Source: Microgenomates group bacterium (lineage in GTDB: Bacteria; Patescibacteriota; Microgenomatia; UBA1406; GWC2-37-13). Taken from it: a DNA stretch of 17,282 bases. The notes beneath the pieces were generated by a model. That model was not told where the DNA came from. It was given only the letters and a program-made list of their open reading frames with translations, and did no database searches. The stretch is taken from positions 1 through 17,282 of the forward strand of contig JAPYWZ010000002.1 in assembly GCA_028276105.1 (NCBI GenBank). Direction: 5' to 3'. A program made the position numbers and the translations under genes. Each line of letters opens with the position of its first letter. Position 1 is the first letter of the stretch. Positions 1-6,303 of the stretch are shown piece by piece.

Positions 1-37
1 TGATTTGTAGGTTAAATTTAATCGGAGAAATTGCCTC

Positions 38-70
38 TTGACTACCATTTTTTCCTTGGGTAAAATGGTA
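38..70 (+). promoter_or_regulatory. Promoter of the first ATPase gene, with overlapping dyad
   Basis: TTGACT (38-43), a 17-nt spacer and TAAAAT (61-66) make a good sigma-70 type promoter. Only 9 nt separate the -10 box from the ATG at 76, so the mRNA is probably leaderless. A perfect 9-bp inverted repeat, TACCATTTT (43-51) and AAAATGGTA (62-70), straddles spacer and -10 box and could be an operator. Apart from this promoter I see nothing in positions 1-75. Confidence 0.65.
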
Positions 71-75
71 ATTAT

Positions 76-1302
76 ATGTTTATTCCGCGAAAGCTTCTTT
101 TTGATTTAAAAAGACATTTAGAAAAGAAAGAAATTAGTCTTATTTTAGGTCCAAGACAGTCGGGAAAAACAACTTTGATTTTAAAAATGAAAGAAGATTT
201 AGAAAAAAAGGGGAAAAAGACGATTTATTTTAATTTAGATCGGTTTGAGGATTTAGAAAATTTTAAAACTCAAAAAACCTTATTGGAAAAAATAAAATTT
301 GAATTTGGAGAGGGTAAAGTTTATGTCTTTATTGATGAGATTCAACGATTACCAAACGCTGGTCTTTTTTTAAAAGGACTTTATGATTATCTTTCTCCTT
401 ATAAATTTATTATCACCGGTTCTGGGTCCTTGGAGCTTAAAGAAAATGTGGTAGAACCTTTAACTGGTCGAAAGAAAACTTTTTATCTTTATCCGTTATC
501 TTTTGAAGAGTTTTTTCAGTTTAAAACAGGAAAAGAAATCGGTTGGTTTAATCGTTTTTATCAGGTTAACGAGAAAGAGGGAGAAAGGCTTTTAGATGAA
601 TATTTGGTGTTTGGTGGTTATCCTAAGGTGGTTTTGTCAAAGACAGCTAAAGAAAAAAAAGAGGCGTTGGAGGAGATTTATACCAGTTATTTAGAAAAAG
701 ATGTGAGGGCGCTTTTGGGAGTAGAGAAGGATTTAAGTTACCAGTATCTTTTAAGATATTTAGCTTTTGAAACCGGGTCATTGATTAAAAAAACAGAAAT
801 TAGTCGTAATTTAGGTTTAAATATTAAAACTTTAAACCGCTATCTTTTTTTACTGGAAAAAACATTTGTGATTTTTTTAGTTCGACCATTTTTTAGAAAT
901 CCAACTAAAGAGATTACTAAAACGCCAAAATCATATTTTGTGGATTTGGGTCTTCGAAATTTTATCATCGGTAATTTTTCTTCATTTTTTAAAAGAGAAG
1001 ATAGAGGAAAAGTTTTTGAAAACTTTGTTTTTAGACAGATTTTAGAAAAAAGACCGGTTTTTGGCATATGGTTTTGGCGGACAGAAACAGGGGCCGAGGT
1101 AGATTTTGTCTTTCAGGAAAAAGAAAATCTTTTGCCCATAGAAGTTAAGGCAAGTAAAAAACAGTTTGGGCTTATTGGAAAAAGTCTTCTTTCTTTTTTG
1201 GAAAAATACCGTTTAAAAAAAGCTTTGATTGTTCATTTGGGTGAAGAAAAAGCGATTAATAAAAAAGGAAAAAAAATTATTTATAAAAGGATTGTTTTTT
1301 AA
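76..1302 (+). CDS. AAA ATPase with C-terminal DUF4143 nuclease-like domain
   Basis: This 408-residue protein belongs to the large AAA_14/DUF4143 family of predicted ATPases, whose cellular role is not settled. The N-terminal P-loop domain has Walker A GPRQSGKTT at residues 25-33, Walker B VFIDE ending at D87-E88, and a TGSGS sensor-like loop near 114-118. The C-terminal part matches DUF4143: a winged-helix-like stretch, then a restriction-endonuclease-like core with GAEVDFVF followed by IEVKAS, which fits a PD-(D/E)XK arrangement. No membrane segments or signal peptide are seen. It is monocistronic, with its own promoter 9 nt before the ATG and no Shine-Dalgarno site. A paralogue of similar length and domain order lies at 11938-13077. 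Family assignment is confident; a function in DNA repair, mobile-element biology or defence would be speculation. Confidence 0.9.
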   Translation: MFIPRKLLFDLKRHLEKKEISLILGPRQSGKTTLILKMKEDLEKKGKKTIYFNLDRFEDLENFKTQKTLLEKIKFEFGEGKVYVFIDEIQRLPNAGLFLKGLYDYLSPYKFIITGSGSLELKENVVEPLTGRKKTFYLYPLSFEEFFQFKTGKEIGWFNRFYQVNEKEGERLLDEYLVFGGYPKVVLSKTAKEKKEALEEIYTSYLEKDVRALLGVEKDLSYQYLLRYLAFETGSLIKKTEISRNLGLNIKTLNRYLFLLEKTFVIFLVRPFFRNPTKEITKTPKSYFVDLGLRNFIIGNFSSFFKREDRGKVFENFVFRQILEKRPVFGIWFWRTETGAEVDFVFQEKENLLPIEVKASKKQFGLIGKSLLSFLEKYRLKKALIVHLGEEKAINKKGKKIIYKRIVF

Positions 1303-1360
1303 CCAAAAGGAAATGACTAAAAAATTTGGTGATTATGATTGGTTATATAATTTTTTCTTC

Positions 1361-1390
1361 TTGACATATGAACAATTATTCATATATAAT
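1361..1390 (+). promoter_or_regulatory. arsR promoter with embedded ArsR operator
   Basis: TTGACA (1361-1366), an 18-nt spacer and TATAAT (1385-1390). The spacer is filled by the inverted repeat ATATGAA (1366-1372), N6, TTCATAT (1379-1385). This resembles known SmtB/ArsR-family operators, which have TGAA-N6-TTCA cores. A bound repressor would cover both promoter boxes, so the gene is probably autorepressed. The same arrangement recurs at 4814-4843. The -10 box is 8 nt from the ATG at 1399, suggesting a leaderless mRNA. Confidence 0.85.
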
Positions 1391-1398
1391 TGTAAAAT

Positions 1399-1719
1399 AT
1401 GTTTGGTCGAAAAAATTGTCGTTGTCGAGTAAAGCATCAAAAAGTAAATTTTAAGGTTTTTGAGGAGGTGGAGGAGGATTTGAAGGCAGTATCGGTTGCT
1501 TCAAAGATGGCGATTTTACAATCTTTGGAGACTCCTCATTGTGTTTGTGATTTAGTTTCTTTAACTTCTCTTTCTCAGACTTTGGTTTCTCATCATCTTT
1601 CTGAGCTTGAGGAGAAAGGTTTTGTTGAAGGGAAAATGGAGGGTAGATTTAAACGATTTTATTTGACAGAAAAAGGAAAAAAATTTTTGGAAATTATTAA
1701 AAGTTTACTTTCTAAATAA
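1399..1719 (+). CDS. arsR: ArsR/SmtB-family metal-responsive repressor
   Basis: A 106-residue winged-helix repressor expected to leave its operator when it binds a thiophilic metal ion such as As(III), Cd(II) or Pb(II). The recognition region SLSQTLVSHHLSELEEKGFV (about 57-76) is typical of the family, and the beta-wing follows (GRFKRFYLT). Metal ligands are visible: CVCD at C48/C50 is the alpha-3 site of ArsR and CadC, and the N-terminus adds C7 and C9 (NCRCR), reminiscent of CadC, whose N-terminal cysteines join the alpha-3 pair. The ATG at 1399 is preferred because it is the first start after the promoter and it retains the CxC. It is followed after 3 nt by the thioredoxin-like gene and then chrA, as one operon. 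Its operator also occurs before the permease at 4884, so it likely controls both units. The exact metal cannot be told from sequence. Confidence 0.9.
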   Translation: MFGRKNCRCRVKHQKVNFKVFEEVEEDLKAVSVASKMAILQSLETPHCVCDLVSLTSLSQTLVSHHLSELEEKGFVEGKMEGRFKRFYLTEKGKKFLEIIKSLLSK

Positions 1720-1722
1720 CCT

Positions 1723-1965
1723 ATGAAAATTGCTGTTTTAGGATCAGGATGTGCCACTTGTAAGGCACTTTATGATTTGACCAAAAAAGCGGTTTCTGAT
1801 CTTGGGTTAAAAGATGAAGTTGAATACATCACCGATATTTCAAAAATAATTGAGATGGGAGTGATGCAGTCTCCGGTTTTAGCAATCAATGGCAAACCGG
1901 TAATGGTTGGATTTACTCCTGATGTGGAAAAAATTAAAGAAATTATCCAGGAGAATATTAAATGA
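1723..1965 (+). CDS. Thioredoxin-fold redox-active disulfide protein (thioredoxin_3 family)
   Basis: An 80-residue cytosolic thioredoxin-fold protein of the redox-active disulfide protein 2 type. The active-site motif is GCATC (C10, C13) directly after the first beta strand, and the cis-proline loop is [10 protein letters not shown]. The length matches the family, which is close to 80 residues. It starts 3 nt after arsR stops and overlaps chrA by the ATGA at 1962-1965, so translation is probably coupled. In many bacteria such proteins are encoded with an ArsR regulator and a PF03773 permease; here the permease has moved to 4884 but keeps the same operator. A role in handing thiols or thiol-bound metal to the transporters is a reasonable inference but unproven. 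Confidence 0.88.
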   Translation: MKIAVLGSGCATCKALYDLTKKAVSDLGLKDEVEYITDISKIIEMGVMQSPVLAINGKPVMVGFTPDVEKIKEIIQENIK

Positions 1966-3164
1966 TTATGAAAAAGCCAAATTTAGTAAGTCTATCAAAA
2001 ACAGCACTTTATATTGGTTTTACTGGTTATGGTGGTCCGGCGATTTTGGCCCAAATGAAGAAAAAACTTGTTCATGAAAAAGAATGGGTGAGCGAGGAGG
2101 ACTTTATGAATACTTTGTCTTTGGCCCAAGTTCTTCCGGGAGCAACCGGGGTCAGTCTTATGGGATATATCGGATATAAGATAAAGGGTATTTTAGGTTG
2201 GTTTCTTACGCCATTTTTCTATGTCTTACCAGCTTTTCTTTTTACTACTATTTTAGCCAAACTTTATTTTACTTATCATAGTTTGATTTTAGTTCAGAAA
2301 CTTTTTAGCGGGTTGGGGGCATTGGTTGTGGCGCTTCTTATTAATGCGATTTTACAACTTTTTAAGCCGGTTTTTGGTAGAGCTGATAAAAAAGATTATA
2401 AGGGTTTGATTATTGCTTTAGTTGCTTTTTTTCTGGCGGCCTTTAGTCATTTAAATATTGTTGGAATTATTTTTTTAAGTGGTTTTTTAGGTTTTGTTTT
2501 TTATTATTTTACCAAAGAGTTTGAGGACGTCCATTTAAATTTATCAAAAGAAGAAAAAACAGTTATTAAAGGAAAAGTTATCGATCGAAAATTGGCTTAT
2601 CTTTTAATATTTTGGGGAATAATTATTTTTTTGCTTTGGTTGACGCATTCAATTTTTTGGCAGCTTTTTATCACTTTTTTTCAAATTGGCACAATTGCTT
2701 TTGGTGGTGGATTTACTACGATTCTTTTAATTAATCATATTGTTGTTCAGGGTCGTCACTGGTTGAATCTAAGCGAATTTCGTGATGGGATTGCCATTGG
2801 CCAAATTACGCCGGGACCGGTTTTTATTACCGCTGCCTTTATCGGTTATAAAGTAGCTTCTTGGTTGGGGGCGGCTGTTTCTACAATGGCTGTTTTTCTT
2901 CCCTCACTTTTGCTTATCATCATTTTGGGAAAATTTCATGAACAAATAAAACACCAAAAATTAGTTCGAGTAATTATCAAGGGATTTTTGGCAGGATTTA
3001 TTGGAATTACTTCCTCAGTCGCTCTTCAGTTTGGAGAAAAATCACTTATTAACTGGCAAACTTGGGCAATATTTTTTGCCTCTCTTTTTGTCATAGTAAA
3101 ACTTAAAAAAGATGTTCTCTGGGCGATTTTAGGAACAATTATTGTTTCGTTGTTAATATTTTAA
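1962..3164 (+). CDS. chrA: Chromate-type ion transporter ChrA, two CHR domains
   Basis: A 400-residue integral membrane protein of the CHR (chromate ion transporter) family, long two-domain type. The N-terminal half carries [13 protein letters not shown] and the [17 protein letters not shown] signature. The C-terminal half repeats the pattern with [13 protein letters not shown] and [17 protein letters not shown]. About ten hydrophobic segments are visible. Family members export chromate, driven by the membrane potential or proton gradient, although many homologues are untested. The ATG at 1962 overlaps the preceding stop; an alternative ATG at 1968 would remove two residues. The sequence CAGGAG about 10 nt upstream is one of the few Shine-Dalgarno-like sites in the window. 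It is the last gene of the arsR operon. Pairing ChrA with an ArsR-type repressor makes the true substrate uncertain. Confidence 0.9.
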   Translation: MIMKKPNLVSLSKTALYIGFTGYGGPAILAQMKKKLVHEKEWVSEEDFMNTLSLAQVLPGATGVSLMGYIGYKIKGILGWFLTPFFYVLPAFLFTTILAKLYFTYHSLILVQKLFSGLGALVVALLINAILQLFKPVFGRADKKDYKGLIIALVAFFLAAFSHLNIVGIIFLSGFLGFVFYYFTKEFEDVHLNLSKEEKTVIKGKVIDRKLAYLLIFWGIIIFLLWLTHSIFWQLFITFFQIGTIAFGGGFTTILLINHIVVQGRHWLNLSEFRDGIAIGQITPGPVFITAAFIGYKVASWLGAAVSTMAVFLPSLLLIIILGKFHEQIKHQKLVRVIIKGFLAGFIGITSSVALQFGEKSLINWQTWAIFFASLFVIVKLKKDVLWAILGTIIVSLLIF

Positions 3165-3216
3165 AAAGAATTAATAGAAGTTTTTTAGAGGATAATTTTT
3201 GAAGATTTTTTTCTCA

Positions 3217-3246
3217 TTGACAAATTCTAGTTTTTTATAGTACAAT
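3217..3246 (+). promoter_or_regulatory. Promoter of the fluoride-riboswitch transcript
   Basis: TTGACA (3217-3222), an 18-nt spacer and TACAAT (3241-3246). Transcription would start near 3253, a few nt before the aptamer begins at about 3257, which is the spacing expected for a riboswitch leader. Confidence 0.8.
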
Positions 3247-3256
3247 AAATATTGTT

Positions 3257-3311
3257 AGGTGATGAGGTTCCGCCTTTAACTGTCTTTCTTTTAAGACTGA
3301 TGACCTCTACG
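3257..3311 (+). ncRNA. Fluoride riboswitch aptamer (crcB motif)
   Basis: The order of conserved blocks matches the crcB RNA motif, which binds fluoride through Mg2+ ions: GGTGATGAGG (3258-3267), the CCGCC closing strand (3270-3274), AACTG (3279-3283), a hairpin GTCTT/AAGAC (3282-3286 and 3293-3297), and CTGATGACCTCTACG (3297-3311). The loop GAGGTT (3264-3269) can pair with GACCTC (3302-3307), the expected pseudoknot. It resembles the well-studied Thermotoga petrophila aptamer in all these blocks. The 3' end is shared with a terminator, giving an ON switch: fluoride binding keeps the ACCTCTACG strand in the aptamer and transcription continues into the antiporter gene. Confidence 0.92.
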
Positions 3312-3331
3312 ATTAACGTAGAGGTTTTTTT
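3303..3331 (+). terminator. Riboswitch-controlled intrinsic terminator
   Basis: Perfect 9-bp stem ACCTCTACG (3303-3311) and CGTAGAGGT (3317-3325) with loop ATTAA, followed by a T run (3325-3331). The ascending strand is also the 3' strand of the fluoride aptamer, so terminator and ligand-bound aptamer are mutually exclusive. Confidence 0.92.
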
Positions 3332-3358
3332 ATTTATAAGTTTTATTTTTTTAAATCT

Positions 3359-4510
3359 ATGTCAGATCTTTTAATCGCCTCAATCCTTTCCGGTTTAGTT
3401 TTAATTGCCGGGACAATATCAATTGAATTTGGGATTGCTTCGGCTATCATCGAAATGGTTTTTGGTGTCTTTGCCGGTAATGTTTTAAAAATTCAACCAA
3501 CTGCCTGGCTTACTTTTATTGCTTCACTTGGAGGAATTCTTTTAACATTTCTTGCTGGAACCGAAGTTAATTTAAAATTAATGAAGGAAAAATTTAAAGA
3601 AAGTATGCTTATTGGCGGACTGTCATTTTTACTACCATTTATTTTGGTATTTATTTTTACTTATTATTTTAATCATTGGACGCTTAATGCGGCAAAAATC
3701 GCTGGCGTTGCTTTGTCAACCACTTCATTGGCGGTTGTTTATGCAGTTTTGGTTGAAACTGGTCTTAATAAAACAGATTTAGGAAAACTGATTATGGCAG
3801 CAACATTTGTTACTGATTTTGGCACGGCTTTAGCTTTATCTTTACTTTTTCTTCAATTTAATGTTTATACTCTTGTCTTTTTTGTTTTTTCAGCAATCCT
3901 TCTTCTTGTTGGACCAAAAATTATTACTTTTTTCTTTAGACGCTATGAAAAAAAAGTGATTGAACCTGAAATTAAACTTCTCTTTTTTATTTTCTTTTTA
4001 ACAATGTTTATTGGCGAGCTTGGAAAAAGTCATGCGGTTTTACCAATATTTATTTTAGGTCTTTTAATGTCTAAATTTTTTGAGGAAAATAATCATCTTC
4101 TTAAAAAATTGCGAACGGTTGGCTACGCTTTAATTACACCATTTTTCTTTATTAAAGGGGGAATGAATGTTGGTTTAAAAGAAGTTTTTTCATCTTTAAA
4201 TTTAGTTGGGTTACTTTTAGCAGTAAAAATAGTAACAAAGATTATTGGTGTTTATCCAATTGCTCGATTAACAATGAAAAAAGGAGGGCGGGTTTTTACA
4301 ACTCTTCTTATGAGTACTGGGTTGACTTTTGGGACATTATCATCGGTTTTTGGACTACAAGTAGGATATATAAATAAAGTTCAATTTTCTGTTTTGATAT
4401 TTGTCGTTATTTTGTCAGCGATTGTTCCAACTGTTATTGCCCAGCGTTTTTTTGCGCCTGTTTCTGAGGAGGAAAAAGAAGAAATATTGGAGGAAGGAGA
4501 AGAAGGGTAA
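3359..4510 (+). CDS. CPA2-family cation/proton antiporter under fluoride control
   Basis: A 383-residue membrane protein of the monovalent cation:proton antiporter-2 (KefB/NapA-like) family, with about eleven or twelve hydrophobic segments. Family landmarks are FLAGTEVNLKLMKEKFKES after the third segment (about 65-82), the ALSTTSLAV crossover-like stretch (118-126) and AATFVTDFG (147-155), where the ion-binding aspartate would be D153. That aspartate is preceded by threonine (T152) rather than the Asn or Asp of well-studied Na+/H+ antiporters. The charged C-terminal tail EEEKEEILEEGEEG lacks the TrkA-N domain of Kef channels. It is the only gene behind the fluoride riboswitch. CPA-type antiporters are among the known gene classes linked to this riboswitch, so a role in fluoride tolerance is likely; whether it moves fluoride itself or rebalances pH and cations is unknown. 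Confidence 0.88.
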   Translation: MSDLLIASILSGLVLIAGTISIEFGIASAIIEMVFGVFAGNVLKIQPTAWLTFIASLGGILLTFLAGTEVNLKLMKEKFKESMLIGGLSFLLPFILVFIFTYYFNHWTLNAAKIAGVALSTTSLAVVYAVLVETGLNKTDLGKLIMAATFVTDFGTALALSLLFLQFNVYTLVFFVFSAILLLVGPKIITFFFRRYEKKVIEPEIKLLFFIFFLTMFIGELGKSHAVLPIFILGLLMSKFFEENNHLLKKLRTVGYALITPFFFIKGGMNVGLKEVFSSLNLVGLLLAVKIVTKIIGVYPIARLTMKKGGRVFTTLLMSTGLTFGTLSSVFGLQVGYINKVQFSVLIFVVILSAIVPTVIAQRFFAPVSEEEKEEILEEGEEG

Positions 4511-4523
4511 ATTAAATTTGGCA

Positions 4524-4748
4524 TTATTTTGGTTGAGGAAATATACTGTTAATCGATAACCAAATTACCAATAAAAGAATAGCAAAAAAACCAAGAGTAA
4601 ACAGAGCTGATTCCAAAGATATCTTGATTACTCTTTTTTTATTAAAAAAATGATGTTGGTATTCATTATAACTAATCAAAAAAACCATAGTAGCAGCGAT
4701 CAAAGAAAGTGGAATACCAAAAACTAAGACAATCGCTAAATTTTGCAT
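4524..4748 (-). CDS. Small two-helix membrane protein, function unknown
   Basis: A 74-residue protein with two hydrophobic segments, about residues 4-25 and 46-67, separated by a basic loop (NEYQHHFFNKKR). I do not recognise a family. The layout places both termini on the same side of the membrane. It is convergent with the antiporter gene, with 13 nt between stop codons, and divergent from the ArsR-regulated permease. On its own strand a TATAAT box lies at 4780-4775, about 26 nt before the ATG, with no convincing -35 box. Coding status rests on the open frame, its clean membrane topology and its fit between neighbouring genes. Confidence 0.6.
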   Translation of the reverse strand: MQNLAIVLVFGIPLSLIAATMVFLISYNEYQHHFFNKKRVIKISLESALFTLGFFAILLLVIWLSINSIFPQPK

Positions 4749-4813
4749 AAGGAAAAAGCTTACTAACTTTAATTATTATAATACAGCATTAAAATAAAAC
4801 ATAAAAATTATCC

Positions 4814-4843
4814 TTGACATATGAATAATGGTTCATATATAAT
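4814..4843 (+). promoter_or_regulatory. Second ArsR-type operator and promoter, before the permease
   Basis: TTGACA (4814-4819), an 18-nt spacer and TATAAT (4838-4843), with ATATGAA (4819-4825), N6, TTCATAT (4832-4838) inside. Apart from the six central bases it is identical over 30 nt to the arsR promoter at 1361-1390. The transcript would have a leader of about 35 nt with no clear Shine-Dalgarno site. Confidence 0.88.
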
Positions 4844-4883
4844 TGAAGAATTATAAATTTGGGATTTAGAATTTAATTTACTT

Positions 4884-5876
4884 ATGGATCCATTTTTTCC
4901 AGTACAAAAATTGGCTGATTATTTGACTTATTCGGTTTTAAATCTTGCCCCAAAGACTCATTTATCTTTAGCTTTAAATTTTTTTATTTATGACTCAATA
5001 AAAATTTTTATTTTGCTTTTGGTGATTAATTACCTTATGGCCATCATCCGCTATTATATACCAACAGAAAAGATTCGTGATTTTTTAACCAAAAGGCGTT
5101 GGTATGGTTTTGATTATTTTTTAGCTTCAGCTTTTGGAGTGATTACTCCGTTTTGTTCTTGTTCATCAATTCCTTTGTTTATTGGGTTTTTGTCAGCCGG
5201 GATTCCACTAGGGGTGACTTTGGCATTTTTGATTACTTCGCCTTTAGTCAATGAAGCTTCAATTGCGATTTTTATTGGCCTTTTTGGATTAAAAATTACT
5301 TTAACATATGTTTTGGCTGGGGTTTTTATCGGGATGGTGGGTGGATTTGTTTTGGGGAAGATGGGGTTGGAGGAGGAAATAGATGAGGCTTTAAAAAAGG
5401 TGATTGCGTCATCAAAAAATAAAAAATTAAATACTTTTTCCGAAAAAAAAGAGAATTTCTTTAAACTTTTAGACAAATTTTGGAATGAAGGATGGGATTT
5501 GACAAAAAAGATTTTTGTCTATGTTTTAATTGGAGTGGGGCTTGGCGCTTTGATTCATGGTTTTGTACCGATGGGATTTTTTGAAAAATATTTAAAAAAT
5601 GGTAGTTTTTGGTCGGTGCCTTTGGCAGTGATTTTAGCTGTTCCTTTGTATTCCAATGCCGTTGGTGTTATTCCTATTATGCAAGCTTTGGTTTCAAAAG
5701 GAGTCCCTTTTGGGACAGCGTTATCTTTTATGATGGCAACGGTTGGTTTGTCTTTACCTGAGGCTTTGATTTTAAAACGGGCAATGAAGACAAAGTTATT
5801 GGTTAGTTTTTTTACTGTTGTTACTTTGGGGATTATTTTAATTGGTTGGTTTTTTAATTTTTTCTTCTTGACTTAA
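4884..5876 (+). CDS. arsP: ArsP-like permease (PF03773 family)
   Basis: A 330-residue integral membrane protein of the PF03773 permease family, which includes ArsP, an exporter of trivalent organoarsenicals. Eight or so hydrophobic segments form two halves around a charged cytosolic loop (about residues 165-200). The hallmark TPFCSCSSIPLFIGFLSAG has C91 and C93, and LVNEASIAI follows. The second half has VPLYSNAVGVIPIMQALV and MMATVGLSLPEALILKRAM, a repeat-like counterpart of the first half. It is the only gene after the second ArsR-type operator and ends just before the csoR promoter, so it appears to be transcribed alone. Family assignment is firm. The substrate is not proven; organoarsenical or another soft-metal species is inferred from ArsR control and the cysteine pair. 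Confidence 0.85.
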   Translation: MDPFFPVQKLADYLTYSVLNLAPKTHLSLALNFFIYDSIKIFILLLVINYLMAIIRYYIPTEKIRDFLTKRRWYGFDYFLASAFGVITPFCSCSSIPLFIGFLSAGIPLGVTLAFLITSPLVNEASIAIFIGLFGLKITLTYVLAGVFIGMVGGFVLGKMGLEEEIDEALKKVIASSKNKKLNTFSEKKENFFKLLDKFWNEGWDLTKKIFVYVLIGVGLGALIHGFVPMGFFEKYLKNGSFWSVPLAVILAVPLYSNAVGVIPIMQALVSKGVPFGTALSFMMATVGLSLPEALILKRAMKTKLLVSFFTVVTLGIILIGWFFNFFFLT

Positions 5877-5913
5877 ATTATTTTTTTGTTTAGGATATAC
5901 CTATACCATAGGT
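5868..5913 (+). promoter_or_regulatory. csoR-operon promoter with putative CsoR operator
   Basis: TTGACT (5868-5873), a 17-nt spacer and TAGGAT (5891-5896). The -35 overlaps the last codons of the upstream permease gene. Immediately downstream lies the inverted repeat ACCTAT (5899-5904), ACC, ATAGGT (5908-5913), at the likely transcription start. CsoR operators are short pseudo-palindromes with C/G tracts around an A/T-rich centre, and autoregulation is usual, so this is the best candidate site. It is not a perfect match to any operator I can recall. Confidence 0.6.
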
Positions 5914-6030
5914 GGAGGTAAATAAAACTCAAAACTCAAATGTCAAATGTCAAAACCAAGTCAAACTTGATTAAAAGTTAAAATTTCCGTATTTATCAAG
6001 ACTAAGGCGGAAAAGCAAAATTTAAAAATT
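5914..6030 (+). other. Long 5' leader of the csoR operon
   Basis: About 115 nt between the putative operator and csoR, unusual in a genome with mostly very short leaders. It contains repetitive tcaaaact/tcaaatg-like sequence (about 5935-5958), a small hairpin CAAGT-CAA-ACTTG (5957-5969) and TTTCCG...CGGAAA able to pair over about 20 nt. I recognise no riboswitch class in it. GGAGG at 5914-5918 precedes only a 13-codon frame. Confidence 0.4.
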
Positions 6031-6303
6031 ATGAAACATGACAGAACTAAGGTTTTAATTAATTTTAAAAAGGCAAAAAGTTTAGTGGAAAAAATTATTG
6101 AGATGACAGAAAAAGACGAATATTGTATTGATATTATGCAACAGAATCTGGCGGTTATTGGCTTGCTTCGAAGCGCTCATGAGATGCTTATGGAAGATCA
6201 TCTAAAAACCTGTTTTTCTTCTGCCTGTGAGTCAAAAAATCAAGCTAAAAAGAAAAAGATGGTTGAGGAAATTTTAAAAGTTAGTCGACTTTTTAACAAA
6301 TGA
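6031..6303 (+). CDS. csoR: CsoR-family copper-sensing repressor
   Basis: A 90-residue all-helical repressor of the CsoR/RcnR family. The Cu(I) ligand set C-H-C is present as C32, H57 and C61 (EYC, then DHLKTC); the spacings of 25 and 4 match CsoR of Mycobacterium tuberculosis (C36, H61, C65). The helix-2 motif CIDIMQQNLAVIGLLRSAHEML is typical. In the family, apo-CsoR binds the operator and Cu(I) releases it. The stop overlaps the copA start (ATGA at 6300-6303), so it heads the copper operon and should regulate it through the dyad at 5899-5913. No Shine-Dalgarno site precedes the ATG. The match to the copper-type ligand set makes Ni/Co or sulfur sensing less likely. Confidence 0.93.
   Translation: MKHDRTKVLINFKKAKSLVEKIIEMTEKDEYCIDIMQQNLAVIGLLRSAHEMLMEDHLKTCFSSACESKNQAKKKKMVEEILKVSRLFNK

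Noticed and set aside
1303..1360. Terminator hairpin after the first ATPase gene
   Set aside because: Only a distant AACCAA/TTGGTT pair is visible, with no stable stem followed by a T run.
1229..1432. 67-codon frame overlapping the end of the first ATPase and start of arsR
   Set aside because: It is a shadow frame: it spans the arsR promoter and the protein has no recognisable pattern.
5914..5981. GGAGG followed by a 13-codon ORF from 5940 in the csoR leader
   Set aside because: The distance from GGAGG to the ATG is too long, the sequence is low-complexity, and the encoded peptide has no Cys or Met pattern suggesting a copper-sensing leader peptide.
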